IMG/VR virus record: IMGVR_UViG_3300048822_000012
Coordinates: 1 to 39,910 of that record
Length of the DNA stretch: 39,910 bases
DNA from: a virus
Reading direction: 5' to 3' (one strand)
Part shown: piece by piece, positions 1-7,244 of the stretch
Position numbering within the stretch: the first letter of the stretch is position 1
How the letters are laid out: every line of letters starts with the position of its first letter
Notes under the pieces: generated by a model
Told to the model about the DNA's origin: nothing
The model's input: only the letters and a program-made list of their open reading frames with translations
Database searches by the model: none
Program-made: the position numbers and the translations under genes

Positions 1-1035
1 GATGGCAAAACGCCAGCCAGTCGGCGTATACAGGAGATTTACGACGAAGCGTCCGCCGATGGCGGAACCATTGTGGGGACGGGTCCGTATTACATGGATG
101 CGCCGATTGACTGCACTAGCTACGACGGTAGCAATAAAGGGGTAGTATGGCAAACACTCAATCCCTGTTTAAACGCGGCATCCGGCTTTGTGCTGCATCA
201 CGATAGCCATGGGTTTGATTGCACTGGCAACTGGGGAATACAGTTTGTGGACGTGACCATTAGCACGCCAGACGATCCGAGTGTGATACCGGAAACTGCA
301 ATCCTGTTTGCCAAGAATCACAGCAACGGTGGGTTATCACGGCTCATTAGGCCAAGGATACTCGGAGCATTCAGCGCGGCAGCGATCTACAATTATGCCG
401 TTGAACAGATGTATATCGAGGCGGGATATGTGTGCAATACGGTATCCAGCGCAGCGCGCTGCATCGTGCTCACTGCCAGTAATGTCCTAGGCATACAGTC
501 GATTGTGCCTAACCTTATCGGTAAGGTAACACACAGTCTCACGGTAACGGACATGATCGCGTGTAACTGGAGCCTGCCGAACGCTGACGCGGAAAGCGAT
601 GCAATATACCTTGAAACGGTTTCCGGTCTTAATGTATTTGGCGGATGGATAGGCGCGAAAGGCGCGCGATCCGGTATTTACATAGATAACTCGGGCGAAC
701 CGTGCAGTAACGTGAGTGTTGACGGCCTACGCTTTGAACAGATAGCTCCCGCCCCGACCTACGGAATCTTGCTAGGCGCAGCCAGTCGCCCGCAAACGCA
801 CGTAGGCGTGTCCGTAACGAATACTAAGTTCGTAACGGGCAAGCATGCCATCGCCGCGCATGACGCGCATACGACGCTTAACGGCCTAACACTGCGTGGT
901 AACACAGAATCCACAAGCAATGGAGTAGCCATACCGGGTAGCATTGACGGCTATAGCAGGCTGGAACTTGGCCCGATGCCCATGTCGGCAGGACACTTGT
1001 CGAGTGACAGTTATATATGGCAGGGAGGCAAGTAA
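1..1035 (+). CDS. Tailspike / pectate-lyase-like beta-helix protein (5' end cut by window edge)
   Basis: The reading frame is open from base 1, so the N-terminal part lies outside the window; 344 residues are visible. The visible start (TPASRRIQEIYDEASADGGTIV) resembles the 'IQ.aid.A...GGg.v..p.G.Y' opening of pectate-lyase-superfamily beta-helices found in phage tailspikes. It is followed by many short beta-like turns with N/G/D residues. Such proteins bind and often cut surface polysaccharide of the host. No catalytic residues can be assigned by eye. It is the only probable virion gene on the plus strand; the others lie on the opposite strand from 16 kb onward. It ends in TAA, directly followed by the next ATG. 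The GGAGG at 1023-1027 inside its 3' end serves that next gene. Confidence 0.65.
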   Translation, partial: DGKTPASRRIQEIYDEASADGGTIVGTGPYYMDAPIDCTSYDGSNKGVVWQTLNPCLNAASGFVLHHDSHGFDCTGNWGIQFVDVTISTPDDPSVIPETAILFAKNHSNGGLSRLIRPRILGAFSAAAIYNYAVEQMYIEAGYVCNTVSSAARCIVLTASNVLGIQSIVPNLIGKVTHSLTVTDMIACNWSLPNADAESDAIYLETVSGLNVFGGWIGAKGARSGIYIDNSGEPCSNVSVDGLRFEQIAPAPTYGILLGAASRPQTHVGVSVTNTKFVTGKHAIAAHDAHTTLNGLTLRGNTESTSNGVAIPGSIDGYSRLELGPMPMSAGHLSSDSYIWQGGK

Positions 1036-1278
1036 ATGAATCTTGTACGGATGCCAAGTCTTGTTAGAATGCTAGCCGTTGCTAACGAGGTCGAGCTAGG
1101 CGGCAGACCCTATGCAGCGAACGAGATACGCAAGTGTGCGCTGCACCGTGAGAAAATGCTTGACACAATCGATGCTATACTGTATCTTACTTGTGACGAG
1201 AGGATAACGCAGCTTTGTGAAGATGCGATGAGTACGACGATGACTGACGATTGTTTAAACAACCAACTCGGAGATTAA
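1036..1278 (+). CDS. Hypothetical protein, 80 aa
   Basis: I do not recognise this protein. The ATG follows the tailspike stop with no gap, and GGAGG lies 8 nt upstream, so the start is well supported. The sequence is mostly helical in appearance (MPSLVRMLAVANEVELGG, EKMLDTIDAILYLTCDERITQLCEDAM), with two cysteines and no signal peptide or membrane segment. Its coding sequence contains one of the GTTTAAAC palindromes (1253-1260). Tight packing with the tailspike implies co-transcription, but says nothing firm about function. Confidence 0.7.
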   Translation: MNLVRMPSLVRMLAVANEVELGGRPYAANEIRKCALHREKMLDTIDAILYLTCDERITQLCEDAMSTTMTDDCLNNQLGD

Positions 1279-1283
1279 TCGAT

Positions 1284-1505
1284 ATGGCAACTGCAAAGAC
1301 GACTGTCGGCACGCGGACGGGCAAAACGTTCATCGTGCTGACCATGGGACCGAAAGAGGCGGGCAGTTTGCGAGCCGTGCTCGCGGCTGCGTCAATTGGC
1401 AATAAATTGACGGACAACGTAGTGGACGCGCTGGCTGATGTGGCAGGCTCCACGGCAGACTATTACATCACCCCGCCCGCGTTGACTGAGGCGGATGCCG
1501 CCTAA
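1284..1505 (+). CDS. Small hypothetical protein, paralogue of the 8454-8663 product
   Basis: 73 residues starting at ATG 1284, with CGGAG (1269-1273) as Shine-Dalgarno sequence; an upstream in-frame TTG is less likely. The middle (KTFIVLTMGPKEAGSLRAVL ... NVVDALADV) aligns with the product at 8454-8663 (KEYVKLSLGPTEASKLYGVL ... RIMDALADA). Two copies of the same small alpha/beta-like domain are therefore encoded about 7 kb apart. Neither resembles a family I know. The gene is followed by two strong hairpins that probably end this small operon. Confidence 0.75.
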   Translation: MATAKTTVGTRTGKTFIVLTMGPKEAGSLRAVLAAASIGNKLTDNVVDALADVAGSTADYYITPPALTEADAA

Positions 1506-1550
1506 ACTAGCTGTCTAGTTTATGGGATAGGGACCACTAACCTATCCCAT
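1504..1550 (+). terminator. Two tandem hairpins, probable transcription terminator or RNA processing element
   Basis: The first hairpin is AAACTAG/CTAGTTT (1504-1510 with 1515-1521, loop ctgt). It is followed at once by a perfect 10-bp stem ATGGGATAGG/CCTATCCCAT (1522-1531 with 1541-1550, 9-nt loop). A strong U run is missing, so termination may be partial. The position, between the tail-end genes and the amidoligase operon, fits a boundary element. Confidence 0.55.
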
Positions 1551-1580
1551 TTGCGAGACAACTAACGGAGAGTACAACTC

Positions 1581-2744
1581 ATGCCAGCCCCATTTCCCGC
1601 GTCTTTAATGCCCACTAGGCCGAATGCCATCGTTCGGGATTCTCGCGCATATTGCTATCAGTGTCACGTTAGACCGGACGGAGACGATAATACGTTAATG
1701 TCAGTCTACCATGATGACTCGCTATTGCTAGTTTGTGGCGACTGTCGCGATAATAATTACACTTATTGCGAGCCGGAAGACTGCTACGCGTCGCCCGCGC
1801 GTCCGGTAATAGACGCGTTAGGCATGTCGAGTGAAGACTATTATAGCCTGGGATGGCTACGCAGTAATTGTGTATATGATTCAGCGGTAGATGAATGGTT
1901 CGTTAATGAGGAAGCGAGGAACGCATACTTCGGGCGACAGCGCGGGACAGTGTACAGGTATCATGAGACTAATCCGATATCTGCGCATGGTTGGCCAAGC
2001 GTGACGCAACAGCATGAACTATGCTTTGGCGTCGAACTTGAGATGGAACATAAACGTAATGTTGATAGCACGGGCCAACAGGAGTTGGCTATGGCGCTTG
2101 GCGGCAGGATGGGCGGACTGCCTGATGTAGCAGGCAATTACATTCTCGCGGCAGACGGATCGCTGAATGCGTCTGGCGTCGAGTTGATTACTTGCCCATA
2201 CACGCTCGACTATCATCAAAAGCAGTTTGGATGGGATACGCTGTTAGCCAAGGTCGCCACCATCGGCAGATCGGGCAAGAATACGCAAGCGTGCGGAATG
2301 CACGTTCACTGCAATCGAGCGGCCATTAGTGCGCTGACACTCGGCAAAATGCTCGTGTTTGCGAATACTCCCGACAATAAACTTTTGCTGACGCATGTTG
2401 CGCAGCGACCCGATAACCGCTATACGCAACGCGCGCCTAAGCGTTTTGTCGATGGCAAGGTATCGACGACGCAGAAGTATGACGCGCTGCACGTCACACA
2501 AAGCACAATCGAATTTCGTATCTTTCGCGGCAATCTGCGTCCTGAGCGTGTACTCAAGAATATAGAATTCTGTCACGCACTGATAACGTATTGCCAACAG
2601 GCAGGCATTAAAGCCTGTTTAAACCATGCCGATTTCGCAGTGTGGCTAGGAAAGAACCGAGGCAATTACAAGCATCTCGTGGCTTTCCTAGCTCCCTTAT
2701 TTGGCTATAAACTGACACGTAACGACGTCACCGAGGATCAATAG
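1581..2744 (+). CDS. Amidoligase-like protein (glutamine-synthetase-like COOH-NH2 ligase) with N-terminal Cys-rich domain
   Basis: 387 aa. Residues of the GS-like amidoligase fold are visible in order: FGVELEMEH (Glu-x-Glu, metal/ATP site) near residue 150, GMHVHC (His-x-His) near 235, and TIEFRIFRGNLR near 315. This is the pattern of the phage/bacterial putative amidoligase family (Pfam Amidoligase_2 type). These enzymes are predicted to join an amino group to a carboxylate using ATP. The first 75 residues hold two CxxC pairs (CYQC, CGDC) and further cysteines, suggesting a zinc-binding domain. SD-like GGAG lies at 1569. It is followed 2 nt later by a class II glutamine amidotransferase, the usual ammonia supplier, so the two probably act together. 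The substrate is unknown. Confidence 0.75.
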   Translation: MPAPFPASLMPTRPNAIVRDSRAYCYQCHVRPDGDDNTLMSVYHDDSLLLVCGDCRDNNYTYCEPEDCYASPARPVIDALGMSSEDYYSLGWLRSNCVYDSAVDEWFVNEEARNAYFGRQRGTVYRYHETNPISAHGWPSVTQQHELCFGVELEMEHKRNVDSTGQQELAMALGGRMGGLPDVAGNYILAADGSLNASGVELITCPYTLDYHQKQFGWDTLLAKVATIGRSGKNTQACGMHVHCNRAAISALTLGKMLVFANTPDNKLLLTHVAQRPDNRYTQRAPKRFVDGKVSTTQKYDALHVTQSTIEFRIFRGNLRPERVLKNIEFCHALITYCQQAGIKACLNHADFAVWLGKNRGNYKHLVAFLAPLFGYKLTRNDVTEDQ

Positions 2745-2746
2745 AC

Positions 2747-3790
2747 ATGTGCCTGATTGCATACGTACCGGAAGGTAAGCGACTTCCGCCCGAAAACTTT
2801 TTAGCCGCGCATGAGCGCAATCCTGACGGCATTGGAATAATGTCCGTCGATGGAGTGCAAAAGTTCCTAGGACGCAAGGCAGCAAAGCGGGCGAAAAAGT
2901 ACATCGACCAATTGCAGGACGATAACGTCGCCTATGCCATTCACTTCCGCTATGCGACGCATGGAGACATTACGCTGCGTAACTGCCATCCGTTCGAGTT
3001 ACCTAATGGTAACGGATGGCTAATGCACAATGGCGTGCTCCGTGACTATACCGACTTGGCTACGCGGCTAGACAGTGACACGGCAATCTTTGCGCGGGAG
3101 CACGTTGATGCAGCCGCATCCGGCACCGATACCTGGAAAGATTATTGGTCCGCCATAGGCCAGAAGATTGACCGGAATAAGCTAGTCATCATGCTACCGT
3201 CCGGCTTCTTCATTATCGTGAATGGCAGCTATGGCACATATCGCGATGATATCTGGTATAGCCAGACGTATAGCCTACCCTGGCCAAGGTCAGATTTTGA
3301 GTATGGCGGAGCGAATCGTCCGTACAACGGTTCCTATAATTGGCTTCGCCAGTATGATGCGAGACGCGAAGAAAAGCCTTCGTTGCCTATACCGTGGGAT
3401 GCGCCTACTGCGCCATACAGGACGCTAACGGAAAGTCTTGAGCGGCACTATCCCATGGAGCGCAGTGAGCCGCTCGAAGCGGATAAGTTGCTAGACAAGG
3501 AATTGCTGGAAGCCTTCAAGGGGACCAATTGCATTAGCTGCTATCGTGCCGATATCCCCATCGATAAAGATGGCATCTGCGCCGATTGTCTGTATACGGA
3601 CGCTAAACAGGAAGATAGCGGACTGTTGCCTGGTTGGTCGGCTGTTACGGAACCGGGTGAGAAGGCAGCGATTGCCAAGCATAAGGATCGCTGCGTCGAT
3701 TGCGAGGCAAGCGTAGAGGCGGGCGAATGGTATTGCGGACACGCCTACTGCGTCGGCAAAGGCTACGAGATGGCGGGAGAAGGCAAATGA
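2747..3790 (+). CDS. Class II glutamine amidotransferase (Ntn-hydrolase) with C-terminal zinc ribbons
   Basis: 347 aa. It begins MCLIAYV, so removal of Met exposes the N-terminal nucleophilic Cys of class II GATases. Further family marks are RNPDGIGI, HFRYATHGD, NCHPF, LMHNGVL and SDTAIF, all within the first 120 residues. The C-terminal third adds CISCYR...CADC and CVDCEA...CGHAYC, two apparent zinc ribbons not usual for the family. The enzyme should release ammonia from glutamine. The amidoligase encoded immediately upstream is the likely acceptor partner. The stop TGA overlaps the next gene's ATG (ATGATGA), so translation is coupled. Confidence 0.85.
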   Translation: MCLIAYVPEGKRLPPENFLAAHERNPDGIGIMSVDGVQKFLGRKAAKRAKKYIDQLQDDNVAYAIHFRYATHGDITLRNCHPFELPNGNGWLMHNGVLRDYTDLATRLDSDTAIFAREHVDAAASGTDTWKDYWSAIGQKIDRNKLVIMLPSGFFIIVNGSYGTYRDDIWYSQTYSLPWPRSDFEYGGANRPYNGSYNWLRQYDARREEKPSLPIPWDAPTAPYRTLTESLERHYPMERSEPLEADKLLDKELLEAFKGTNCISCYRADIPIDKDGICADCLYTDAKQEDSGLLPGWSAVTEPGEKAAIAKHKDRCVDCEASVEAGEWYCGHAYCVGKGYEMAGEGK

Positions 3791-4068
3791 TGACGCTAGA
3801 CCAATGCAGGTTAGGGCAGCGAGTACGCGTAGAGCGTTACGGAACCGGCACCATAACCAGTTTGACGGACACGTTAAACATTACTAATAGCGGTATTATC
3901 GAGGTTATGCTAGATAGCGGTCATCGCGGAACGGGATCTAGGTACGCATGGCGCACGTTGCCCTCTCACTGTACGTTGCTTGCCGAGCAATCTGCCAACG
4001 CGACGCAGATATATCATCCGCCCCGCCGATATGGTCCGTATCGACCTATTGCTAAGGCATTGCCATGA
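3787..4068 (+). CDS. Small SH3-like protein with C-terminal RRYGPYRPIAKALP motif
   Basis: 93 residues, starting at ATG 3787 (or 3790), overlapping the amidotransferase stop. The body (LGQRVRVERYGTGTITSLTD ... GIIEVMLDSGHRG) looks like a small SH3/KOW-type beta barrel. The last 14 residues, RRYGPYRPIAKALP, recur almost unchanged at the C termini of the products at 4193-4444 and 4620-4892. Because the tail is more conserved than the bodies, it may be a recognition or attachment tag. Its adjacency to amidoligase and amidotransferase makes it a candidate substrate; that is inference. Confidence 0.75.
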   Translation: MMTLDQCRLGQRVRVERYGTGTITSLTDTLNITNSGIIEVMLDSGHRGTGSRYAWRTLPSHCTLLAEQSANATQIYHPPRRYGPYRPIAKALP

Positions 4069-4196
4069 AATTACTTGTCCACATCGCGCTAGACTTAGCG
4101 ATAGGCTTTGCGTGCGGGTTTGTGTGCGTGCTGTTCGCAATAATCATTGCGGCAATCATCGATTGCCGATCATGCTTAGGAGGGAAGGGGCCATGA
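4065..4196 (+). CDS. Small single-span membrane protein, 43 aa
   Basis: ATG 4065 overlaps the upstream stop (ATGA) and its own stop overlaps the next start at 4193. It is thus placed in the coupled operon exactly as its neighbours are. The product has one strong hydrophobic segment (LAIGFACGFVCVLFAIIIAAII) followed by CRSCLGGKG. The RBS AGGAGGGA of the next gene lies inside its 3' end. Function is unknown; a membrane anchor or small inner-membrane regulator is possible. Confidence 0.65.
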   Translation: MKLLVHIALDLAIGFACGFVCVLFAIIIAAIIDCRSCLGGKGP

Positions 4197-4444
4197 ATTT
4201 TGTCCCACTACAGCTATATATTCGCAATGAATACGATCTACAGATTATACGTGAATACACGCGACTGCGCCCAGTAATCGGCGAATCCGCAATCGTTACA
4301 AGCGAAGACTATACCGCTGCAGGCACCATGAAAGAAACGTTTTGGCTTTGGATGACGACAAATGCCGGAGGTGTTCCCGCCGTGCCTGGCGAGATTCGTA
4401 GATATGGCCCGTTTAAACCCATCCCTAGGAGACTGCCAGCATGA
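4193..4444 (+). CDS. Small hypothetical protein with C-terminal RRYGPFKPIPRRLPA motif
   Basis: 83 residues from ATG 4193, preceded by a strong AGGAGGGA. The body (NFVPLQLYIRNEYDLQIIREYTRLRP) is not similar to the flanking SH3-like proteins, yet the C terminus RRYGPFKPIPRRLPA matches the tail of the products of 3787-4068 and 4620-4892. One of the GTTTAAAC sites (4411-4418) encodes the FK of the tail. The stop overlaps the next ATG. A tail shared across different bodies argues for a role of the tail itself. Confidence 0.75.
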   Translation: MNFVPLQLYIRNEYDLQIIREYTRLRPVIGESAIVTSEDYTAAGTMKETFWLWMTTNAGGVPAVPGEIRRYGPFKPIPRRLPA

Positions 4445-4623
4445 GCGGCAAGAGACCGGCAAGAAAAGTGATAGCGGAAGCGATTAAAGCGCTTAAGAAG
4501 GATTCTGTGCGGGTATCTCCCGAAACACATACCTACCTAGCGGGGAAGCTAGCAGCGGCGCTTAAATCCGCTTACCCTTCGTCGTTTGACGTAGAAGCAT
4601 TCTTACGGGAGTGTGGCGTATGA
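4441..4623 (+). CDS. Small basic hypothetical protein, 60 aa
   Basis: This is a lysine/arginine-rich N terminus (KRPARKVIAEAIKALKKDSV) followed by a helix-like segment (VSPETHTYLAGKLAAALKSAYP). It overlaps both neighbours by ATGA junctions, so it belongs to the same translationally coupled string. The basic helical look would allow nucleic acid binding, but no known motif is present. It lacks the RRYGP tail carried by the products on either side. Confidence 0.7.
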   Translation: MSGKRPARKVIAEAIKALKKDSVRVSPETHTYLAGKLAAALKSAYPSSFDVEAFLRECGV

Positions 4624-4892
4624 CGATACAGATAGGCGACGTAGTAAACACAAATTACGACTGGGGATGTGGTGATTCCGGGATAGGAACTGTGATAGGT
4701 ATCGAAAGCACATTACGATTAGTCTATGTCCGCATGGACAGCGGACGCTGTGATCGGATATATATGGGGATTAGCGTCGGCGCTTTTCACGCTGCGAACA
4801 TGACGCTACTCCAGCGGGGCGGGAGCGCGACGTTTGTGCGACCGATACGCCGATACGGACCATATAAACCGATAGCCAAGGCATTACCCTAA
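4620..4892 (+). CDS. Small SH3-like protein with C-terminal RRYGPYKPIAKALP motif
   Basis: 90 residues. It begins MTIQIGDVVNTNYDWG and has GIGTVIGIEST...VYVRMDSG, a small SH3/KOW-like barrel resembling the product at 3787-4068. Its last 14 residues RRYGPYKPIAKALP are nearly identical to that protein's tail. The start overlaps the upstream stop (ATGA), and the TAA overlaps the next ATG (TAATG). The two SH3-like copies may be an old duplication, but the intervening 4193-4444 product shares only the tail. Confidence 0.75.
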   Translation: MTIQIGDVVNTNYDWGCGDSGIGTVIGIESTLRLVYVRMDSGRCDRIYMGISVGAFHAANMTLLQRGGSATFVRPIRRYGPYKPIAKALP

Positions 4893-5443
4893 TGAATACG
4901 TTTAAACAGTTTGCGGAAGGCACGATAAAGGCATCTCCCATTCTAACGGAGGCGGAGATTGAAGCGTTCATAGCATCTGGGGATACTGATCCGTTATACC
5001 GCTACGCCTATCGGATAGCGGGTTTTGTCTGTATCTATTGCAGGACACGCGCGCCTATTGGCGTAGACGATACGGACTGGCAAGACGCTGTGCAGGAATG
5101 TATGACTCGGTTCCCTTCGATACTCAAGACGTACAAAAAGTCTGAAGCGCCATTCTTGCGGTACATGACGCGAGCATTCCAGTCGATCATCATCAAGTAC
5201 CTTTGGTCAGTGGTTAAGGGCGGGACTGGTTCAGGGGAAACTGAGGCGCAAGCATCTGGCTATCTTGACCGGTCATACGGTGACTGGGGACTGCTAGACA
5301 ATGACGGTTTCCTGATAGCGCGGCAATCGACGGCATTCGGGACACGAGACCCCATCATAGAATTGATGGCAGAAGAAGCCGTTATTGCTGCGCTGCGCTA
5401 CGCCGAGGAACATCCGAAACGCGGACCAAAGAGGGAATGGTAA
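4892..5443 (+). CDS. Sigma-factor region 2-like protein (putative)
   Basis: 183 aa. The segment DPLYRYAYRIAGFVCIYCRT, then DDTDWQDAVQECMTRFPSIL...SEAPFLRYMTRAFQSIIIKYLW, follows the layout of sigma-70 region 2: paired helices, an acidic 'D..Q.....' helix, then an aromatic/basic helix. The C terminus (PIIELMAEEAVIAALRYAEEHPKRGPKREW) is too short for a standard region 4. The phage encodes no RNA polymerase in this window, so a sigma-like protein that redirects host polymerase is plausible. It is the last strongly coupled gene of the amidoligase operon (TAATG junction). Similarity is by eye and weak; another helical DNA-binding role is possible. Confidence 0.45.
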   Translation: MNTFKQFAEGTIKASPILTEAEIEAFIASGDTDPLYRYAYRIAGFVCIYCRTRAPIGVDDTDWQDAVQECMTRFPSILKTYKKSEAPFLRYMTRAFQSIIIKYLWSVVKGGTGSGETEAQASGYLDRSYGDWGLLDNDGFLIARQSTAFGTRDPIIELMAEEAVIAALRYAEEHPKRGPKREW

Positions 5444-5444
5444 A

Positions 5445-5777
5445 ATGGACGTTAATCATGGAAATATGGAGTTAATGACTCCTCGCCAGATGCGTGAGCG
5501 CATCCGCGAGCTTGAAGATCAAATCGTGCGCCTTCAGCATTCCATCATGAATTTGAATCACAAGTTGACAGTTTCCGAGCGGCGCGTGAAAGCGTTACAG
5601 AACATGCGCTCACCGGCGAAAGGCCGACTGGTTCACGGCGGCGAGATAAAATTTAAGGACCGTCCGGCCCACCTTTTCGTGGTGAACGATTCGCTATGCA
5701 AACTCTGTGGTCTGCCAATCGATCATCCGACGCATGGGGACATGGAGCAGGCTCGCAGGGCCTTTGGCGAGCTATAA
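5445..5777 (+). CDS. Hypothetical coiled-coil protein with C-terminal CxxC motif, 110 aa
   Basis: Start ATG 5445 lies one base after the upstream TAA, with GAGGGA at 5431-5436. Residues 10-55 (RQMRERIRELEDQIVRLQHSIMNLNHKLTV and on) form a clear coiled coil. The C-terminal half has LCKLCGLPIDHPTH, a Cys/His cluster that could bind zinc. It closes the operon before the 294-base non-coding leader. No family recognised. Confidence 0.7.
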   Translation: MDVNHGNMELMTPRQMRERIRELEDQIVRLQHSIMNLNHKLTVSERRVKALQNMRSPAKGRLVHGGEIKFKDRPAHLFVVNDSLCKLCGLPIDHPTHGDMEQARRAFGEL

Positions 5778-5804
5778 CATAACTCTCGGTGCCAGCCACA
5801 TAGT

Positions 5805-5837
5805 GTACTGGTAAAGCCTTTACGGGCTTTACCGTAC
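5805..5837 (+). terminator. Long hairpin downstream of the amidoligase operon
   Basis: GTAC-T-GGTAAAGCC pairs with GGCTTTACC-GTAC: a 9-bp stem extended by 4 bp across one bulged T, with a 6-nt loop (5819-5824). No U tract follows, so it may be a processing or stalling structure rather than an intrinsic terminator. It lies 28 bases after the last gene of the operon. Confidence 0.5.
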
Positions 5838-5932
5838 TCCGCACGTAGCATATGGGACGCTAGCTGGTCGTTGCCCGGAAGAAAAGTCAGCTATCCAGGC
5901 TCTCGGTTTTGCCCCAATTTTCCCGAACCTGG

Positions 5933-6007
5933 CTCCGTCAACCGGAGGTTACGCGCGTAGGCGCGTCAAGACTTAGCTTCCTGTCAACCATTGAGTGGTT
6001 GACGGAG
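5933..6007 (+). promoter_or_regulatory. Structured leader with mutually exclusive stems upstream of primase
   Basis: CTCCGTCAACC (5933-5943) can pair with GGTTGACGGAG (5997-6007). GTCAACCA (5983-5990) can instead pair with TGGTTGAC (5996-6003), using the same 3' strand. Between them is a GC hairpin ACGCGC-gtag-GCGCGT (5951-5966). CTCC at 5933 can also fold locally with GGAG at 5944-5947. This is the architecture of an attenuator or switch. The remainder of 5778-6071 shows no gene I can support. Confidence 0.45.
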
Positions 6008-6071
6008 ATAAGAAAAGGGGACTGCGGGCGACATAAAAATAAACATCGAAACTATCCCCTACCCACACACA

Positions 6072-6968
6072 ATGGTAAAGGTAATGACCAAGAAAACCAG
6101 TCTATCGCGAGATGAAGGCATTGTCAACAGCGACCTACGGGAGGCTGTTGTCGATCTAGCTAAGCGCCTAGGTGTAGGCCAGTTTGCCGCGCAGCTATGC
6201 CCAGATTGCCAAGGTGGACCGTCGAAAGAGCGCTCCCTGTCGATCGAGGTCGGCCAGAACGGCATTATCCGGTTCTATTGCCACCGCGGCACGTGTGGCT
6301 TTAACGGCAACGCATATCTGTCGCCAGCGGCGCACAATCTAGGGGTTATACAGAATAGCCCTGTTGTTGTGTCGAAACAACGTCCGTTGACGGATTCGCT
6401 CCATCCGCTCTCCGAGCGGGAAGTAGCCTTCTTCCTGGGCCGATACGGTATCCCCGAGCGTACCCTAAAAGATCGCGTATATCGAACGGAGACGCGATAT
6501 GCGCTGTCTATCCTGAGACCCAATGGTACGAGGCGGGGGTTCATCACTCGCCGCCCATATGAGGGCTCCCCGGCTGACACAGCCGCTAATCGAAACGATC
6601 CGCAATGGTCCACTAAGGCGCTCACATATCTCGAAGGGGACGACGAGCCCTGCCTATCGTGGTACGGTTCCCCTGACTTGACTGTCGTCCTAGTCGAGGA
6701 TCAATTGTCCGCCATGCGGCTCAGCAGTTTCTACGAGCATCTATCGGTCTGCGCCCTGTTGGGAACTAGTTTAAACGCAGCCAAGGTCAGAGAGATAGCA
6801 GCGCAACGTCCTACTCGCGTATGGATCGCGCTAGACGCCGATGCGACTGGGCAGGCTTTTGCCATGGCTCGTAAATGGAACCCTGGCTTTGATTCTTTGC
6901 GCGTATGCGTATTGTCGAAAGACATTAAAGACATGTCAGACGACGAGATCAATAGGCTACCGATATGA
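6072..6968 (+). CDS. DNA primase (zinc-binding plus TOPRIM domain)
   Basis: 298 aa, matching the primase half of T7 gp4-type proteins. A zinc-binding domain is formed by Cys43-x2-Cys46 and Cys70-x4-Cys75. The TOPRIM core is visible as VVLVEDQLSAMRLSS (acidic motif, near 205), WIALDADATGQA (DxD, near 247) and KDIKDM. It synthesises RNA primers for lagging-strand replication. The helicase is a separate gene downstream, unlike T7 where the two are fused. Start choice is between ATG 6072 and ATG 6084; neither has a strong SD, and AAAGG at 6077-6081 favours 6084 weakly. The gene contains a GTTTAAAC (6769-6776). Confidence 0.88.
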   Translation: MVKVMTKKTSLSRDEGIVNSDLREAVVDLAKRLGVGQFAAQLCPDCQGGPSKERSLSIEVGQNGIIRFYCHRGTCGFNGNAYLSPAAHNLGVIQNSPVVVSKQRPLTDSLHPLSEREVAFFLGRYGIPERTLKDRVYRTETRYALSILRPNGTRRGFITRRPYEGSPADTAANRNDPQWSTKALTYLEGDDEPCLSWYGSPDLTVVLVEDQLSAMRLSSFYEHLSVCALLGTSLNAAKVREIAAQRPTRVWIALDADATGQAFAMARKWNPGFDSLRVCVLSKDIKDMSDDEINRLPI

Positions 6969-6986
6969 TTAACCGGGAAGGTGAGC

Positions 6987-7244
6987 ATGGATAGGACCGC
7001 GCGGCTAATCGACGGCATGAGGTTATGCGCCATGAACGAATTGCAAGCGCGACTGCATTCGCTCTACAACGGGCGCACGCCACTACGCGAGGTAGGGCCG
7101 CAGACGGCTGGATTAGAGCGCTATCGTTTGATTGCGACTGGTGAACAGCTTTACACGTTGCTTGAGGCTGCTGACCGGATAGGCGAGCTTGAGGCAGCGC
7201 TTCGGGACGCCGTCTTAGCAGGCTCAATGGAGAAACATGCTTGA
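6987..7244 (+). CDS. Hypothetical protein, 85 aa
   Basis: Start ATG 6987 with GGGAAGGTGAG upstream; GTG 6981 is an alternative in frame. The product is helical (TARLIDGMRLCAMNELQARLHSL, LLEAADRIGELEAALRDAVL), with no membrane segment or known motif. It overlaps the helicase start by 8 nt and sits between primase and helicase. A small replication accessory factor is possible but unproven. Confidence 0.7.
   Translation: MDRTARLIDGMRLCAMNELQARLHSLYNGRTPLREVGPQTAGLERYRLIATGEQLYTLLEAADRIGELEAALRDAVLAGSMEKHA

Noticed and set aside
5778-6071. tRNA or CRISPR-like repeats in the non-coding leader
   Set aside because: No cloverleaf and no regularly spaced direct repeats; the structure is a set of competing stems.
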